From assembly GCA_023898805.1 (NCBI GenBank), contig CP060260.1:1488001-1552000 (forward strand): a DNA stretch of 64,000 bases, in the 5' to 3' direction. A model generated the notes under the pieces. It was not told where the DNA came from. It saw only the letters and a program-made list of their open reading frames with translations, and ran no database searches. This stretch comes from Rhodospirillales bacterium (lineage in GTDB: Bacteria > Pseudomonadota > Alphaproteobacteria > Micavibrionales > UBA1664). The translations under genes and the position numbers were made by a program. Shown here in pieces: positions 43,539 to 52,217 of this stretch (within the stretch, counting starts at the first letter, position 1; each line of letters begins with the position of its first letter).

Positions 43539-46500
43539 GCGAACACAGGGATTCTGGGCTTTCGGGCCGCCTGACGCGCGCGACGATCAATGCGCCGCTC
43601 ACGCCCCTGATGCTGATCGCGGCGCTGGTCTTCGGAATGATCGCGCTGATCACCATCCCGCGCGAGGAGGAGCCGCAGATCAGCGTCCCGATGGTCGATA
43701 TCTCCGTGCGCGCGGACGGCCTAAAAGCGCAGGACGCGGTCGAACTGGTGACCAAGCCGTTGGAAGAAATCGTCAAGGGCATCAACGGCGTCGAACACGT
43801 CTATAGCCAGACGCAGGACGACCGCGTCATGGTCACCGCGCGCTTTATCGTCGGCACCCGGGCCGAGGACGCGATCTTGCGCGTGCACGAAAAGATGAGC
43901 TCCAACGCCGACCGCATTCCGATCGGCATTCCTGAACCGCTGATCGTCGGGCGCGGCATCAACGACGTTGCGATCGTGGTCCTGACGCTTTCGCCCAGCC
44001 CCGGCGCCGCCACGCATTGGGACCGCGGCGCGTTGTACGATCTTGCCGAAAGGTTGAAGGCCGAAATGGTAAAGGTCGACAATGTCGGCCTGACCTACGT
44101 GTCCGGCGGCGACCCCGCCGAAATCAGGATCGAGCCGAAACCGGACAAAATGGCCGAATACGGCATCACCTTGCCACAACTTGTCGCCAAGCTCAAAGGG
44201 GCCAACAGCGCGATCTCCCCCGGCTATGTGCGCGCGGACGGCAAGACCGCGACCGTGCTTGCGGGCCAGACCCTGACCGGTATTCCGGACGCAGGATTGC
44301 TGCAACTCACCACCTATGACGGCCGCCCGGTCTACGTGCGCGACGTCGCCGATGTCGTGGTCGGAACCATGCCGTTGGAACAGCGCGTGATGACACGGCA
44401 CAAGGCGCAGGACGGAAACTGGCAGGAATCCGTTCCTGCCGTCAGTGTCGCGATCGCCAAGCGCGCGGGTGCGAACGCGGTGGTGGTGTCCGACGACATC
44501 CTCGAACGCCTCGCCACCCTTAAATCCACGCTTCTGCCGAAGGACGTGGATATCGAGGTCACGCGCAATTACGGCCACACTGCGGATGAAAAGGCGAACG
44601 AACTGCTTTTTCACCTTGGTCTTGCCACCCTGTCTATCGTCGTCCTGATCGGGTTTTCCATCGGCTGGCGCGAAGCCGCGGTGACTTTGGTCATTATTCC
44701 CGTGACCATTCTGCTGACCCTTTTTGCCGCCAAGATGATGGGATACACCATCAACCGCGTCAGCCTGTTCGCGTTGATCTTTTCGATCGGGATTCTGGTC
44801 GACGACGCGATCGTCATCATCGAAAACATCGCCCGCCACTGGGCGATGAAGGACGGGCGTCCGAAAATCGAGGCCGCGATCGACGCGGTGTCCGAAGTCG
44901 GCAACCCGACCATTGTCGCGACGCTGACCGTGGTCGCGGCGCTGTTGCCGATGCTGTTCGTATCGGGCCTGATGGGGCCGTATATGGCGCCGATCCCGGT
45001 CAATGCCTCGGTCGCGATGTTGTTTTCGTTTTTTGTCGCGGTCACCATCGCGCCGTGGCTGATGATGAAGGTGACCAAACGCTTCCCCGCGGGCGAAAAC
45101 CACGCCGATCACGGCGAGGGGAAGCTTGGTGCGCTCTACCGCCGTTTCGCCACGCCCATCGTGCGCGACCGGCGCGTCGCCATCCTTTTCCTGATCGGTG
45201 TTGGCGCGGCGACGCTTTTATCCATGACGCTGTTCGCGACGCGCGGCGTGACGGTCAAATTGCTGCCCTTCGACAACAAATCAGAACTTGCGGTTATTGC
45301 CGATCTTCCTGCGGGCAGCGCGCTTGAGGATACGGAGCGCGCGCTCGACCGGACCGCCGAAGTCGCGAAGGAAATCCCCGAGGTCGTTTCTCTGCAGACC
45401 TATGCGGGCACGCCCGCGCCCTTCAACTTCAACGGTTTGGTGCGGCATTACTATCTGCGTCAGTCGCCGGAAAAGGGCGAAATGCAGATCAATCTTCTGC
45501 CCAAGGGCGAGCGTTCGCGCAGCAGCCACGAAATCGCGCTCGACCTGCGCGCGCGCATGAAGGCCGACCCGGTGCTTCAGGATATGCCGCTCAAGGTGGT
45601 GGAAGTGCCGCCGGGCCCGCCCGTTCTGTCCACCGTGATCGCGGAAATTTACGGGCCAAACGCGGACATGCGCCGCGCGGTGGCCGAACGCACGCAAAAG
45701 GCGTTCGGGCAGGTGCCTTATATGGTCGATATCGACAATTCCTTCGGGGTGCAGCCGCCGCGCCTGCATATCGAAATCGACCCCGACCGGCTTGAATTCT
45801 ATGGGCTGGAGCAAAACACCGTTTACGATACCATCCAGATGCTGTTGGGCGGCGTGCCTGTCGGGTATTCGCAGCGCGGCGGCGGACGCAATCCGGTGCA
45901 GATCGATATTCGCCAGCCCGCGCATGATCTTGTCTGGGGTACGAAGCTTGCGACCACGCCGCTGGCCCCGGCCAAGGCCGGTGCCGCTATGGTTGAACTT
46001 GGCGATGTCACGCGCGTGCGCGACGAACTGGGCTCGCCCGTCATCTTCCGCCATAACGGGCGTTACGCCGACATGGTGATGGCCGAACTGGCCGGCGCGT
46101 TCGAAGCCCCGGTCTATGGAATGCTCGATGCGGAAAAGGTGATAGACAAGGCGGATTGGGGCGATGTGCCGAAGCCGGTAATAAAATACCACGGCGCGCC
46201 GACCGATGAATCGAAGCCCACCTTGCTGTGGGACGGCGAATGGGAAATCACCTATGTCACCTTCCGCGACATGGGCATCGCGTTTGGCGTGGCGTTGCTT
46301 GGCATCTACGTGCTGGTGGTGGGGCAGTTCAAAAGCTTCAAGATTCCGCTGGTGATTCTCACGCCGGTTCCGTTGACCTTCATCGGCATCATACTGGGGC
46401 ACCTTCTTTTTCATGCGCCGTTCACCGCGACATCGATGATCGGGTTCATCGCGCTGGCGGGTATCATCGTGCGCAACTCGATCCTTCTGGTCGATTTCAT

Positions 46501-46771
46501 TCGCCACGGCGCGGGTGCGGGCAAAAGCCTGCGCGACGTGCTGCTGGAGGCCGGGGCCGTGCGTTTCCGGCCGATCATGCTGACCGCACTGGCCGCGATG
46601 ATCGGCGCGATTACAATTCTGACCGATCCGATTTTTCAGGGGTTGGCCATCTCGCTTTTATTCGGTCTGGCCTCCTCGACCATTTTGACGGTCTTGGTAA
46701 TTCCCGCAATTTACGTCATCCTAAGGGACGACGGACGTCCGTTAACGAATAAGGAGGATCATCATGGCTGA
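43535..46771 (+). CDS. RND-family efflux transporter permease
   Basis: A proton-driven inner-membrane pump of 1078 aa with the expected twelve-helix, two-porter-domain layout. The proton-relay aspartates are Asp423-Asp424 in TM4 (SIGILVDDAIVIIENIA). N-terminal signatures are PREEEPQISVPMVDI and GINGVEHVYSQTQ. The TM4 pattern is of the HAE type rather than heavy-metal HME. Substrate is unknown; the sulfide-oxidoreductase and rhodanese context suggests a sulfur or thiol compound. Its end overlaps the SQR start by 8 nt. Confidence 0.93.
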   Translation: MSEHRDSGLSGRLTRATINAPLTPLMLIAALVFGMIALITIPREEEPQISVPMVDISVRADGLKAQDAVELVTKPLEEIVKGINGVEHVYSQTQDDRVMVTARFIVGTRAEDAILRVHEKMSSNADRIPIGIPEPLIVGRGINDVAIVVLTLSPSPGAATHWDRGALYDLAERLKAEMVKVDNVGLTYVSGGDPAEIRIEPKPDKMAEYGITLPQLVAKLKGANSAISPGYVRADGKTATVLAGQTLTGIPDAGLLQLTTYDGRPVYVRDVADVVVGTMPLEQRVMTRHKAQDGNWQESVPAVSVAIAKRAGANAVVVSDDILERLATLKSTLLPKDVDIEVTRNYGHTADEKANELLFHLGLATLSIVVLIGFSIGWREAAVTLVIIPVTILLTLFAAKMMGYTINRVSLFALIFSIGILVDDAIVIIENIARHWAMKDGRPKIEAAIDAVSEVGNPTIVATLTVVAALLPMLFVSGLMGPYMAPIPVNASVAMLFSFFVAVTIAPWLMMKVTKRFPAGENHADHGEGKLGALYRRFATPIVRDRRVAILFLIGVGAATLLSMTLFATRGVTVKLLPFDNKSELAVIADLPAGSALEDTERALDRTAEVAKEIPEVVSLQTYAGTPAPFNFNGLVRHYYLRQSPEKGEMQINLLPKGERSRSSHEIALDLRARMKADPVLQDMPLKVVEVPPGPPVLSTVIAEIYGPNADMRRAVAERTQKAFGQVPYMVDIDNSFGVQPPRLHIEIDPDRLEFYGLEQNTVYDTIQMLLGGVPVGYSQRGGGRNPVQIDIRQPAHDLVWGTKLATTPLAPAKAGAAMVELGDVTRVRDELGSPVIFRHNGRYADMVMAELAGAFEAPVYGMLDAEKVIDKADWGDVPKPVIKYHGAPTDESKPTLLWDGEWEITYVTFRDMGIAFGVALLGIYVLVVGQFKSFKIPLVILTPVPLTFIGIILGHLLFHAPFTATSMIGFIALAGIIVRNSILLVDFIRHGAGAGKSLRDVLLEAGAVRFRPIMLTALAAMIGAITILTDPIFQGLAISLLFGLASSTILTVLVIPAIYVILRDDGRPLTNKEDHHG

Positions 46772-48056
46772 GATTGTCGTTCTGGGTGCCGGTCTTGGGG
46801 GCACCATCATGGCGTACGAATTGCGCGCGCATCTGCGCAAGGGTGACCGGGTCAGCGTTATCGGCCAGGGTTACAGCTACCACTTCGTACCGTCCAACCC
46901 ATGGGTTGCGGTGGGCTGGCGTGAACGCAAGCATGTCGACGTCAATCTCAAGGACGTGATGCGCAAAAAAGGCATCACCTATTATCCGCAAGGCGCCAAG
47001 CGCGTAAACCCGGCCGAGAATTCCATCACGCTCGAAGACGGCTCGCTGGTCAAATACGACTATCTGGTGATCGCGACCGGTCCCGATCTCGCCTTTGACG
47101 AGATTCAGGGCTTCGGGCCCAATGGCTTCACCCAGTCGATCTGCCATATCGATCACGCGGAAAAGGCATACGATGCCTTTAAAAAATTCGCCGACGATCC
47201 GGGCCCCATCGTGGTCGGCGCGGTACAGGGCGCATCATGTTTCGGCCCGGCTTACGAATTCGCCTTCGTGCTCGATACCGAGCTGCGCAAACGCGAAATC
47301 CGCGACCGCGTGCCGATGACCTTCATCACCTCCGAACCCTATGTCGGGCATCTTGGCCTCGACGGCGTGGGCGACACCAAGGGCCTGCTGGAAAGCCAGA
47401 TGCGCAACCGCGACATCAAATGGATCACCAGCGCCCGGATCAAGCATTTCGAGGACGGAAAGATTCTGGCCGAGGAAGTGGGCGATAACGGCGACGTCCT
47501 GCGCACGCACGAGGTCGCGACGAAATACACCATGATGCTGCCCGCCTTCCGTGGCGTGCCGGCGGTTGCGGGCATCGAAGGGTTGACCAACCCGCGCGGC
47601 TTCGTGCTTGTCGACCGGTATCAGTGCAACCCGACTTACCGCAACGTCTTCGGCATCGGCGTGTGCATCGCGATCGCGCCGCAGGGCAAGACTCCGGTGC
47701 CGGTGGGCGTGCCCAAAACCGGCTTCATGATCGAATCCATGGTCACCGCCACCGCGCGCAACATCGACCGCGTGCTGCGCGGCCTGCCGATGAATACGCA
47801 GGCGACATGGAACGCGGTCTGCCTGGCCGATTTCGGTGACCGTGGCATAGCCTTCGTCGCCCAGCCGCAATTGCCGCCGCGCAATCTCAACTGGTCGTCG
47901 GCGGGAAAATGGGTCCACTGGGCCAAATATCTGTTTGAACGTTTCTTCGTCTATAAGATCCGCCGCGGTACGGCCGAGCCGTTCTATGAACGCTGGGGCC
48001 TCCAGCTTCTTGGCCTGCGCAAACTCAAAAAAATCGTCGAACCCCAAAAAGGATGA
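46764..48056 (+). CDS. sqr: Sulfide:quinone oxidoreductase (SQR)
   Basis: This FAD flavoprotein oxidises sulfide at the membrane and passes electrons to quinone, leaving persulfide or polysulfide. The N-terminal dinucleotide fold is IVVLGAGLGGTIMAYEL. Three cysteines sit at the canonical type I SQR places: Cys127 (TQSICHIDHAE), Cys159 (VQGASCFGPAYEFAF) and Cys353 (AVCLADFGD), matching Cys128/160/356 of the Acidithiobacillus enzyme. Two more cysteines are at 288 and 301. Start is set by AAGGAGG at 46751-46757. The C-terminal amphipathic helices (KWVHWAKYLFERFFVYK) suit membrane attachment. Confidence 0.92.
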   Translation: MAEIVVLGAGLGGTIMAYELRAHLRKGDRVSVIGQGYSYHFVPSNPWVAVGWRERKHVDVNLKDVMRKKGITYYPQGAKRVNPAENSITLEDGSLVKYDYLVIATGPDLAFDEIQGFGPNGFTQSICHIDHAEKAYDAFKKFADDPGPIVVGAVQGASCFGPAYEFAFVLDTELRKREIRDRVPMTFITSEPYVGHLGLDGVGDTKGLLESQMRNRDIKWITSARIKHFEDGKILAEEVGDNGDVLRTHEVATKYTMMLPAFRGVPAVAGIEGLTNPRGFVLVDRYQCNPTYRNVFGIGVCIAIAPQGKTPVPVGVPKTGFMIESMVTATARNIDRVLRGLPMNTQATWNAVCLADFGDRGIAFVAQPQLPPRNLNWSSAGKWVHWAKYLFERFFVYKIRRGTAEPFYERWGLQLLGLRKLKKIVEPQKG

Positions 48057-48280
48057 CCGTCATGGGCGCAAACAAAACCAATATCGACAAAGCGGTGCTC
48101 CGCTTCGCGGGCGTGATGACGCTGGCATCGGCGCTGCTTGCTTATATGTTCGGTCCCGGCTGGTTGTTGCTTACGGCCTTTGTCGGCCTCAACCTGTTTC
48201 AGGCGTCCTTCACGGGGTTTTGCCCGCTGGTCAAAATCCTTAAAAAACTCGGCCTCGCGCCCGGCGCGGCGTTTGAATAA
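48053..48280 (+). CDS. DUF2892 small membrane protein, second copy
   Basis: A 75-aa DUF2892 protein: NIDKAVLRFAGVMTLASALL, a second hydrophobic stretch, then TGFCPLVKILKKLGL. The FCP motif and the NID start match the copy at 41158. The ATG at 48053 overlaps the SQR stop; an ATG at 48062 is also possible. It ends the rightward operon and is followed by a strong terminator. Confidence 0.87.
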   Translation: MTVMGANKTNIDKAVLRFAGVMTLASALLAYMFGPGWLLLTAFVGLNLFQASFTGFCPLVKILKKLGLAPGAAFE

Positions 48281-48300
48281 GGCTTCTTTTGACGAATGCC

Positions 48301-48328
48301 AAGGCCGGCGGAATCCGCCGGCCTTTTT
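48301..48328 (+). terminator. Intrinsic terminator of the SQR operon
   Basis: An 11-bp perfect stem (48301-48311 with 48315-48325) with a 3-nt loop, followed by a run of five T (48324-48328, partly in the stem). It marks the end of GC-rich core sequence; AT-rich island DNA begins after it. Confidence 0.9.
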
Positions 48329-48688
48329 GTATCCGAGTGAAGAAAGTTTGCTGGAAAAAACCGAACCCGTCTTCGCTGCGGTAAGAATTCCAAAAATTAA
48401 AGGACGATAGGGATTGATCGATTGTATCAAAAATCCAGCGGATCATGCCCGATAGGGATTAGCGCTATATTTTTGCTGTAGCGCTATGATCGCTAAGGTT
48501 TTGTTTTCGTGCAATCCCGTTGGTGTTTAATCAGTAACCCGATTTTGCCTCGGTCAATATCTTCAATGAGTGTGACGATCGGCTCACTGCTCGGAGAGAA
48601 AATGGTCATTTTTGTTTTGCTCCCGCAGTTTTTCGCCTCGCCGTGATATGGCTTCTATGGCTGATTTTGTGACATTCTGCTGTGCCAT

Positions 48689-48802
48689 TTAGGACAAAAC
48701 GGCTCTTTCCGGCAACTGGGAATCGGCGGTGATCTCGGGGTAGTGGCGCATAGAAATCGCCGAACGCGCAGTGCGCATCATGCGATCAAGCTTCTTGGTG
48801 CC
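48689..48802 (-). pseudogene. C-terminal remnant of an unidentified protein
   Basis: In one minus-strand frame the stretch reads KKLDRMMRTARSAISMRHYP and on to QLPERAVLS before a stop. It has normal protein composition but no start codon. Just upstream another frame reads ELLRFFDQHEAP and the two could be joined by restoring one base. I interpret it as a frameshifted tail of a decayed gene. Family unknown. Confidence 0.4.
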
Positions 48803-48869
48803 TCATGCTGATCGAAAAAACGGAGTAGTTCAGCGTGTATCCAACAACAACTGCTTGCATTAATACAGC

Positions 48870-48898
48870 ATAGAAATTTCAATATATTCAATTTCTAT
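48870..48898. promoter_or_regulatory. Palindrome ahead of the HEPN-like fragment
   Basis: ATAGAAATT (48870-48878) and AATTTCTAT (48890-48898) form a perfect 9-bp inverted repeat around an 11-bp centre containing ATATATT. The position 24 bp upstream of the ATG suits an operator over a -10 box. Confidence 0.35.
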
Positions 48899-48921
48899 TA
48901 GCTGGATAAAAGAGGGATTAA

Positions 48922-49137
48922 ATGACTTCAAAAAAATTTGAATTCCCCGCGCGTGGGTTTTATATCGTTGCAGACAAGGTGGCTGAAGCTGATTATTTTC
49001 TTGAAGGGCTAAAGCACAAATCTTTTCATGACTATAATGAGTTTGGTTATCAATTTAGTGCTTTCGTATCGGCAGCCCGTAGTATTACCTATGCCTTGCA
49101 AGCTGTCATGAAGGAATATCCAAATTTTCAGGACTGA
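48922..49137 (+). CDS. Truncated HEPN-like hypothetical protein, 71 aa
   Basis: The pattern KVAEADYFLEGLKHKSF, then FSAFVSAARSITYALQAVMK resembles the N-terminal part of a family of roughly 200-aa HEPN-like proteins seen in accessory regions. Here it stops at FQD followed by TGA, where relatives as I recall them have a WY pair. Read through, the frame stays open to 49233 and begins with Tyr after the stop, as if TGG had mutated to TGA. AGAGGG precedes the ATG. It is likely a broken gene, though a short functional form is possible. Confidence 0.5.
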   Translation: MTSKKFEFPARGFYIVADKVAEADYFLEGLKHKSFHDYNEFGYQFSAFVSAARSITYALQAVMKEYPNFQD

Positions 49138-49253
49138 TATAGTCAAGACGGGCAATGGCGGGCATTTCGGATATTATTTTGCAACGCTCTTAAAAGCCAC
49201 CCTTTAATTAGAAACACGCTTACTAAAGGATAAAGCGTTTTCCTTTAATAAGG

Positions 49254-50360
49254 CTATTTTTTATTCCATACTTTTACCGCTCGAATTTTGGCAAGTTCAT
49301 CAGGATTTTTAACTTGTGTAACTAAAAAATCCACCCACGCTTGAGAATATGTGTAATCCTTATGGGCTTTATGATAGATACAATATTTCTTATCTGTGTT
49401 TTGAGGCTGAGAACTCTTTTGAGTCGGACGTGCTTTGTAAAGCCTTAAAGCTTTCGTATGGTCATTCCTAGAAAAAGTAACTTTACTTTCCCTTGCTACA
49501 GTCGCCCAAACTTGAGCTGGCTTAAAAGGATAATCGTCATCAGCAAGAACGCGTTTTTCTAGAATGTTATGGATTTCTTTGCCTTCGGCTGAACCTGGCT
49601 TGACAAACTGAATATGGGCACCGCTTTTTGCAGAATTGTCGAGTGTGTATATAACCTTGAATTGGTACTCAATATCAGCTCGTTCTTCATCTGAAAGCCG
49701 AGCATCCAGTCGTGCATCCAATGCAGAAATATGATCTGGAACATCGTATTTCTGCAGAGTGGTAATTTGTTCAAAGTCTAATTTTGCAAACTGGAGCGCC
49801 AGAGATAGCTCATGCTGCAGTGATAGTCGCGCATCAAAAATTTCACATAGAGCCTTATCAAAATTCAGACAGCAAGCCTGAAACTTAGGGAAGAATTTCT
49901 TATCTGCCCTCATCAGGAGCTTATGTTCTACATCGTTTCTAATATCAATTAGGTCTTTTAGATTATTAATCATTCCCTTGCTTAAAGGGCAATCATGTCT
50001 TTCGATCATTTGGCTAAGCAATAAAGAACGGCCATCTTTGCCAACAACTGCAACACCCTTGCGATCGTAATACTCATGCAGAAGATACGTCCAAGCAATG
50101 TTTGCCAGGACTGAAAAAACTTCTGTTTTGAAATGTAGATTAGGACTGTTAAAGACTTGCACAGCGAGAATCATTGACTCGCGTGCCCTTATTAAGCGTT
50201 CATCCTCATAAAGATTGAGTCCTGTACGAGGATCATATGCTTCCCTTTTCTTGCGAAAGAACTCAACTGCTTCATCTGAAGCTGCTTTGATTTTATCGTC
50301 TGATTTTACTTCAGTAATACGAGCGCTATTAACCGTTGCTTTCCGTCCAATATTTAGCAA
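49254..50360 (-). CDS. DUF3644-like protein of the island
   Basis: An AT-rich 368-codon frame. The part AVQVFNSPNLHFKTEVFSVL, then ANIAWTYLLHEYYDRKG and NNLKDLIDIRNDVEHKLL resembles DUF3644, a HEPN-like helical family found in mobile and defence-rich regions. RNDVEH has the Arg/Asn...His spacing of HEPN RNases (Rx4-6H), which could be catalytic. The C-terminal 150 residues are basic and unrecognised. The start is uncertain: 50360 is TTG, and no ATG occurs until about codon 63. Function is not established. Confidence 0.6.
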   Translation of the reverse strand: MLNIGRKATVNSARITEVKSDDKIKAASDEAVEFFRKKREAYDPRTGLNLYEDERLIRARESMILAVQVFNSPNLHFKTEVFSVLANIAWTYLLHEYYDRKGVAVVGKDGRSLLLSQMIERHDCPLSKGMINNLKDLIDIRNDVEHKLLMRADKKFFPKFQACCLNFDKALCEIFDARLSLQHELSLALQFAKLDFEQITTLQKYDVPDHISALDARLDARLSDEERADIEYQFKVIYTLDNSAKSGAHIQFVKPGSAEGKEIHNILEKRVLADDDYPFKPAQVWATVARESKVTFSRNDHTKALRLYKARPTQKSSQPQNTDKKYCIYHKAHKDYTYSQAWVDFLVTQVKNPDELAKIRAVKVWNKK

Positions 50361-50656
50361 CGCTTGGCCGCGCTGGCCGGGGGACGCCCGCTGTCCTCAA
50401 GGGAGTTTTTATGAGTATATGAGGCGACGCTGCTATACTTCTTTGAAACTATTCGAGTTAGATATTCGCAAACCTTGGTGTCGCGCGTAGATTCAATGTA
50501 TTTCTTTTTGTTAGAGAAGAGTTTTCCGTAGCCTTTTTTCTCAAAAGCAGGAACGATTCGAGAAATGCCTATAAATTCAGTTCCGCGCACTGGTCGACGA
50601 GGCTCCTTACTGTTTCTAATATAGCGCATCCATCTTTCTTTTCCCTTCACAAGCAT
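50354..50656 (-). CDS. Short ORF, probable remnant
   Basis: A 100-aa basic AT-rich frame (GTEFIGISRIVPAFEKKGYG and so on) that overlaps the presumed start of the DUF3644-like gene. Its frame is open upstream of the ATG to about 50705 with plausible protein sequence (EEGIVIEWDYTDDKSD) but no start codon, so the 5' end looks lost. The last 12 codons pass through a short GC-rich patch. I do not recognise it. Confidence 0.35.
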   Translation of the reverse strand: MLVKGKERWMRYIRNSKEPRRPVRGTEFIGISRIVPAFEKKGYGKLFSNKKKYIESTRDTKVCEYLTRIVSKKYSSVASYTHKNSLEDSGRPPASAAKRC

Positions 50657-50713
50657 ATCCGATTTATCGTCTGTATAGTCCCACTCGATGACGATGCCTT
50701 CTTCATGTTACCC

Positions 50714-50740
50714 TGTTTCAATCACTAGCTGATTGAAACA
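50714..50740. repeat. 11-bp inverted repeat
   Basis: TGTTTCAATCA (50714-50724) and TGATTGAAACA (50730-50740) pair perfectly around CTAGC. No U tract follows on either strand. It could be an operator, a recombinase site or part of an att region 50 bp from tRNA-Ser. Confidence 0.45.
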
Positions 50741-50789
50741 CTAAGACAGAACACTATGAAAAAAAAGAGGAAAACGGTTTTTCAAACGC

Positions 50790-50879
50790 TGGCGGACAGG
50801 GTGAGATTCGAACTCACGAAGGGCGCGAACCCTTGCCGCTTTTCGAGAGCGGTGCCTTCAACCACTCGGCCACCTGTCC
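50790..50879 (-). tRNA. tRNA-Ser (anticodon CGA)
   Basis: A complete class II tRNA with encoded CCA. Acceptor GGACAGG (50873-50879) pairs with CCTGTCC (50794-50800). Anticodon stem CCGCT/AGCGG holds the loop CTCGAAA, anticodon CGA. A long variable arm follows and the T loop is GTTCGAATC. All stems pair, so this copy should be functional. Confidence 0.95.
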
Positions 50880-50948
50880 GCAGAACGCTTTTGAGGCGCT
50901 ACTTATAATCGGGAAAAAGTCTTATTTCAAGGTGTTTTCACCTTAAGT

Positions 50949-52202
50949 TTATTCTTGTTTTTCAAGCCTTTTCTTAGGTTTTCGGACGTTAATGGCCGAG
51001 GCATCGAGGGTGTTTTTAAGATGGGCGGCATAGAATTTCTCGATCATCTCAACACTGGTACGGCAGTTTTTGGCGATTTGATAGATATCCGCCCCCTCCA
51101 TGAGGCGCAGGCAGATATAGGTATGGCGAAGGCTGTAAGCCGTACGCACATTTCCGTCACGGTCGTTCTTCAGGTTCAAATCGCTCAGCACTTGGTTCAT
51201 AAGGACAGGGCGGGTCTTGCCGAAAATCCGCTGGGTCGGTTGTCCGCCGTGGCGTTTCTGCATCCGCTGGAAGGGCAGGATAGCACCTGTCATGCTTTTG
51301 CAGTATCCAACGCCGCGTTTGCCGCGCACTTCGATTTCTAAAAGGCGTTCGCCTGAGTCTTGGTCTGTCACGACCGTGACATCCCTGTATTCAAGCCGTG
51401 CGGCCTCGTCAGGCCGCAGCCCTGTATTGGCCATGAAGAGAACGTAGTCATGGAAGTCTTCCCATACGCTACGATCTCTTTCACGGGGCGGGTTCTTGGC
51501 TCGCTCGCGTGTGGCGTTATAAAGAGCTTTGTATTCTTCAGGTGAAAACCAAGCGCGGTGCTTTACCTTGCCTGAAGTTTTATAAGGCGCGGCTATGTCT
51601 GGTACTTGCGGTATCCAGCCATATCGATGCGCCGTTTTAAGAACAAGCCGAAGGGTAACGGTTTCGTGGTGCAAAGTGCTGCGGGATGGCTTGCGGCCCT
51701 TATAGCCATCCGTTTGGCGTTTCACGCGGTATTCCTGCACCAGCCCCGCGTTGATGGTTGATACAGGCATATCGCCAAAGAAAGACATCAGGTGTGTTTT
51801 GATGCGTCTTTCGTGATCCTTGGCCCACGCTTCGTTGCGTTGGCCTTGGGTGATAACCCGATATTCACCCATGAATTTTTCGGCAGCTTCACGGAACGTG
51901 GGGCCAGTTTCTTTTTTGGGTTTGGCTGAAGCCATTGGAGCCGCATGGTCATGCGGCGCATATCTGTTTGATTTACGCATGAGAAGGGCGAGGCGATCAT
52001 CTATCCGTTGGCTTCGAGCATCCACATACATGCTCATGTACCATTGCGTGGCGACATCCTTTGCCAGCGCAAGACTCTCCTCCCGCGTTGAGACACGGTG
52101 ATTGCGTCCGTTCATGTATGTGGAGCACTGCCAATAGCGGCTGTTGTCGCGTTTATAGACATGGACACGACCGTCCATGAAAGAATGCGTCTGGATGTTC
52201 AT
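50949..52202 (-). CDS. Tyrosine-family site-specific integrase
   Basis: A phage/island-type integrase of 417 aa. An N-terminal arm-binding part and a SAM-like core-binding domain (TFREAAEKFMGEYR) precede the catalytic domain. Catalytic Arg263 is in NTGLRPDEAARL, Arg359 in AYSLRHTYICL (Tyr in place of the usual first His of HxxR), and the nucleophile Tyr391 in EKFYAAH. The start at 52202 is set by GGAGG (52209-52213); the frame extends to a TTG at 52217. It lies between tRNA-Ser and a tRNA-Ser fragment, as expected for an integrated element. Confidence 0.93.
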   Translation of the reverse strand: MNIQTHSFMDGRVHVYKRDNSRYWQCSTYMNGRNHRVSTREESLALAKDVATQWYMSMYVDARSQRIDDRLALLMRKSNRYAPHDHAAPMASAKPKKETGPTFREAAEKFMGEYRVITQGQRNEAWAKDHERRIKTHLMSFFGDMPVSTINAGLVQEYRVKRQTDGYKGRKPSRSTLHHETVTLRLVLKTAHRYGWIPQVPDIAAPYKTSGKVKHRAWFSPEEYKALYNATRERAKNPPRERDRSVWEDFHDYVLFMANTGLRPDEAARLEYRDVTVVTDQDSGERLLEIEVRGKRGVGYCKSMTGAILPFQRMQKRHGGQPTQRIFGKTRPVLMNQVLSDLNLKNDRDGNVRTAYSLRHTYICLRLMEGADIYQIAKNCRTSVEMIEKFYAAHLKNTLDASAINVRKPKKRLEKQE

Positions 52203-52217
52203 CACATACCTCCACAA

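Larger units (their letters stand above)
48329..48921. other. Gene-poor AT-rich stretch at island start
   Basis: No intact gene. It holds an 11-bp direct repeat CGATAGGGATT (48405-48415 and 48450-48460), two copies of the palindrome TAGCGCTA (48460-48467 and 48479-48486), a broken coding remnant on the minus strand (48689-48802) and a 9-bp inverted repeat around a TATATT just before the next ORF (48870-48898). Confidence 0.6.

Noticed and set aside
43721..46507. Minus-strand ORFs of 463 and 408 codons opposite the RND permease
   Set aside because: Asp/His/Arg-rich shadows of a highly conserved gene.
49135..49137. Possible UGA-as-Trp recoding
   Set aside because: UGA is used as a normal stop at many ATGA overlaps in this window, so a nonsense mutation or natural end is far more likely.
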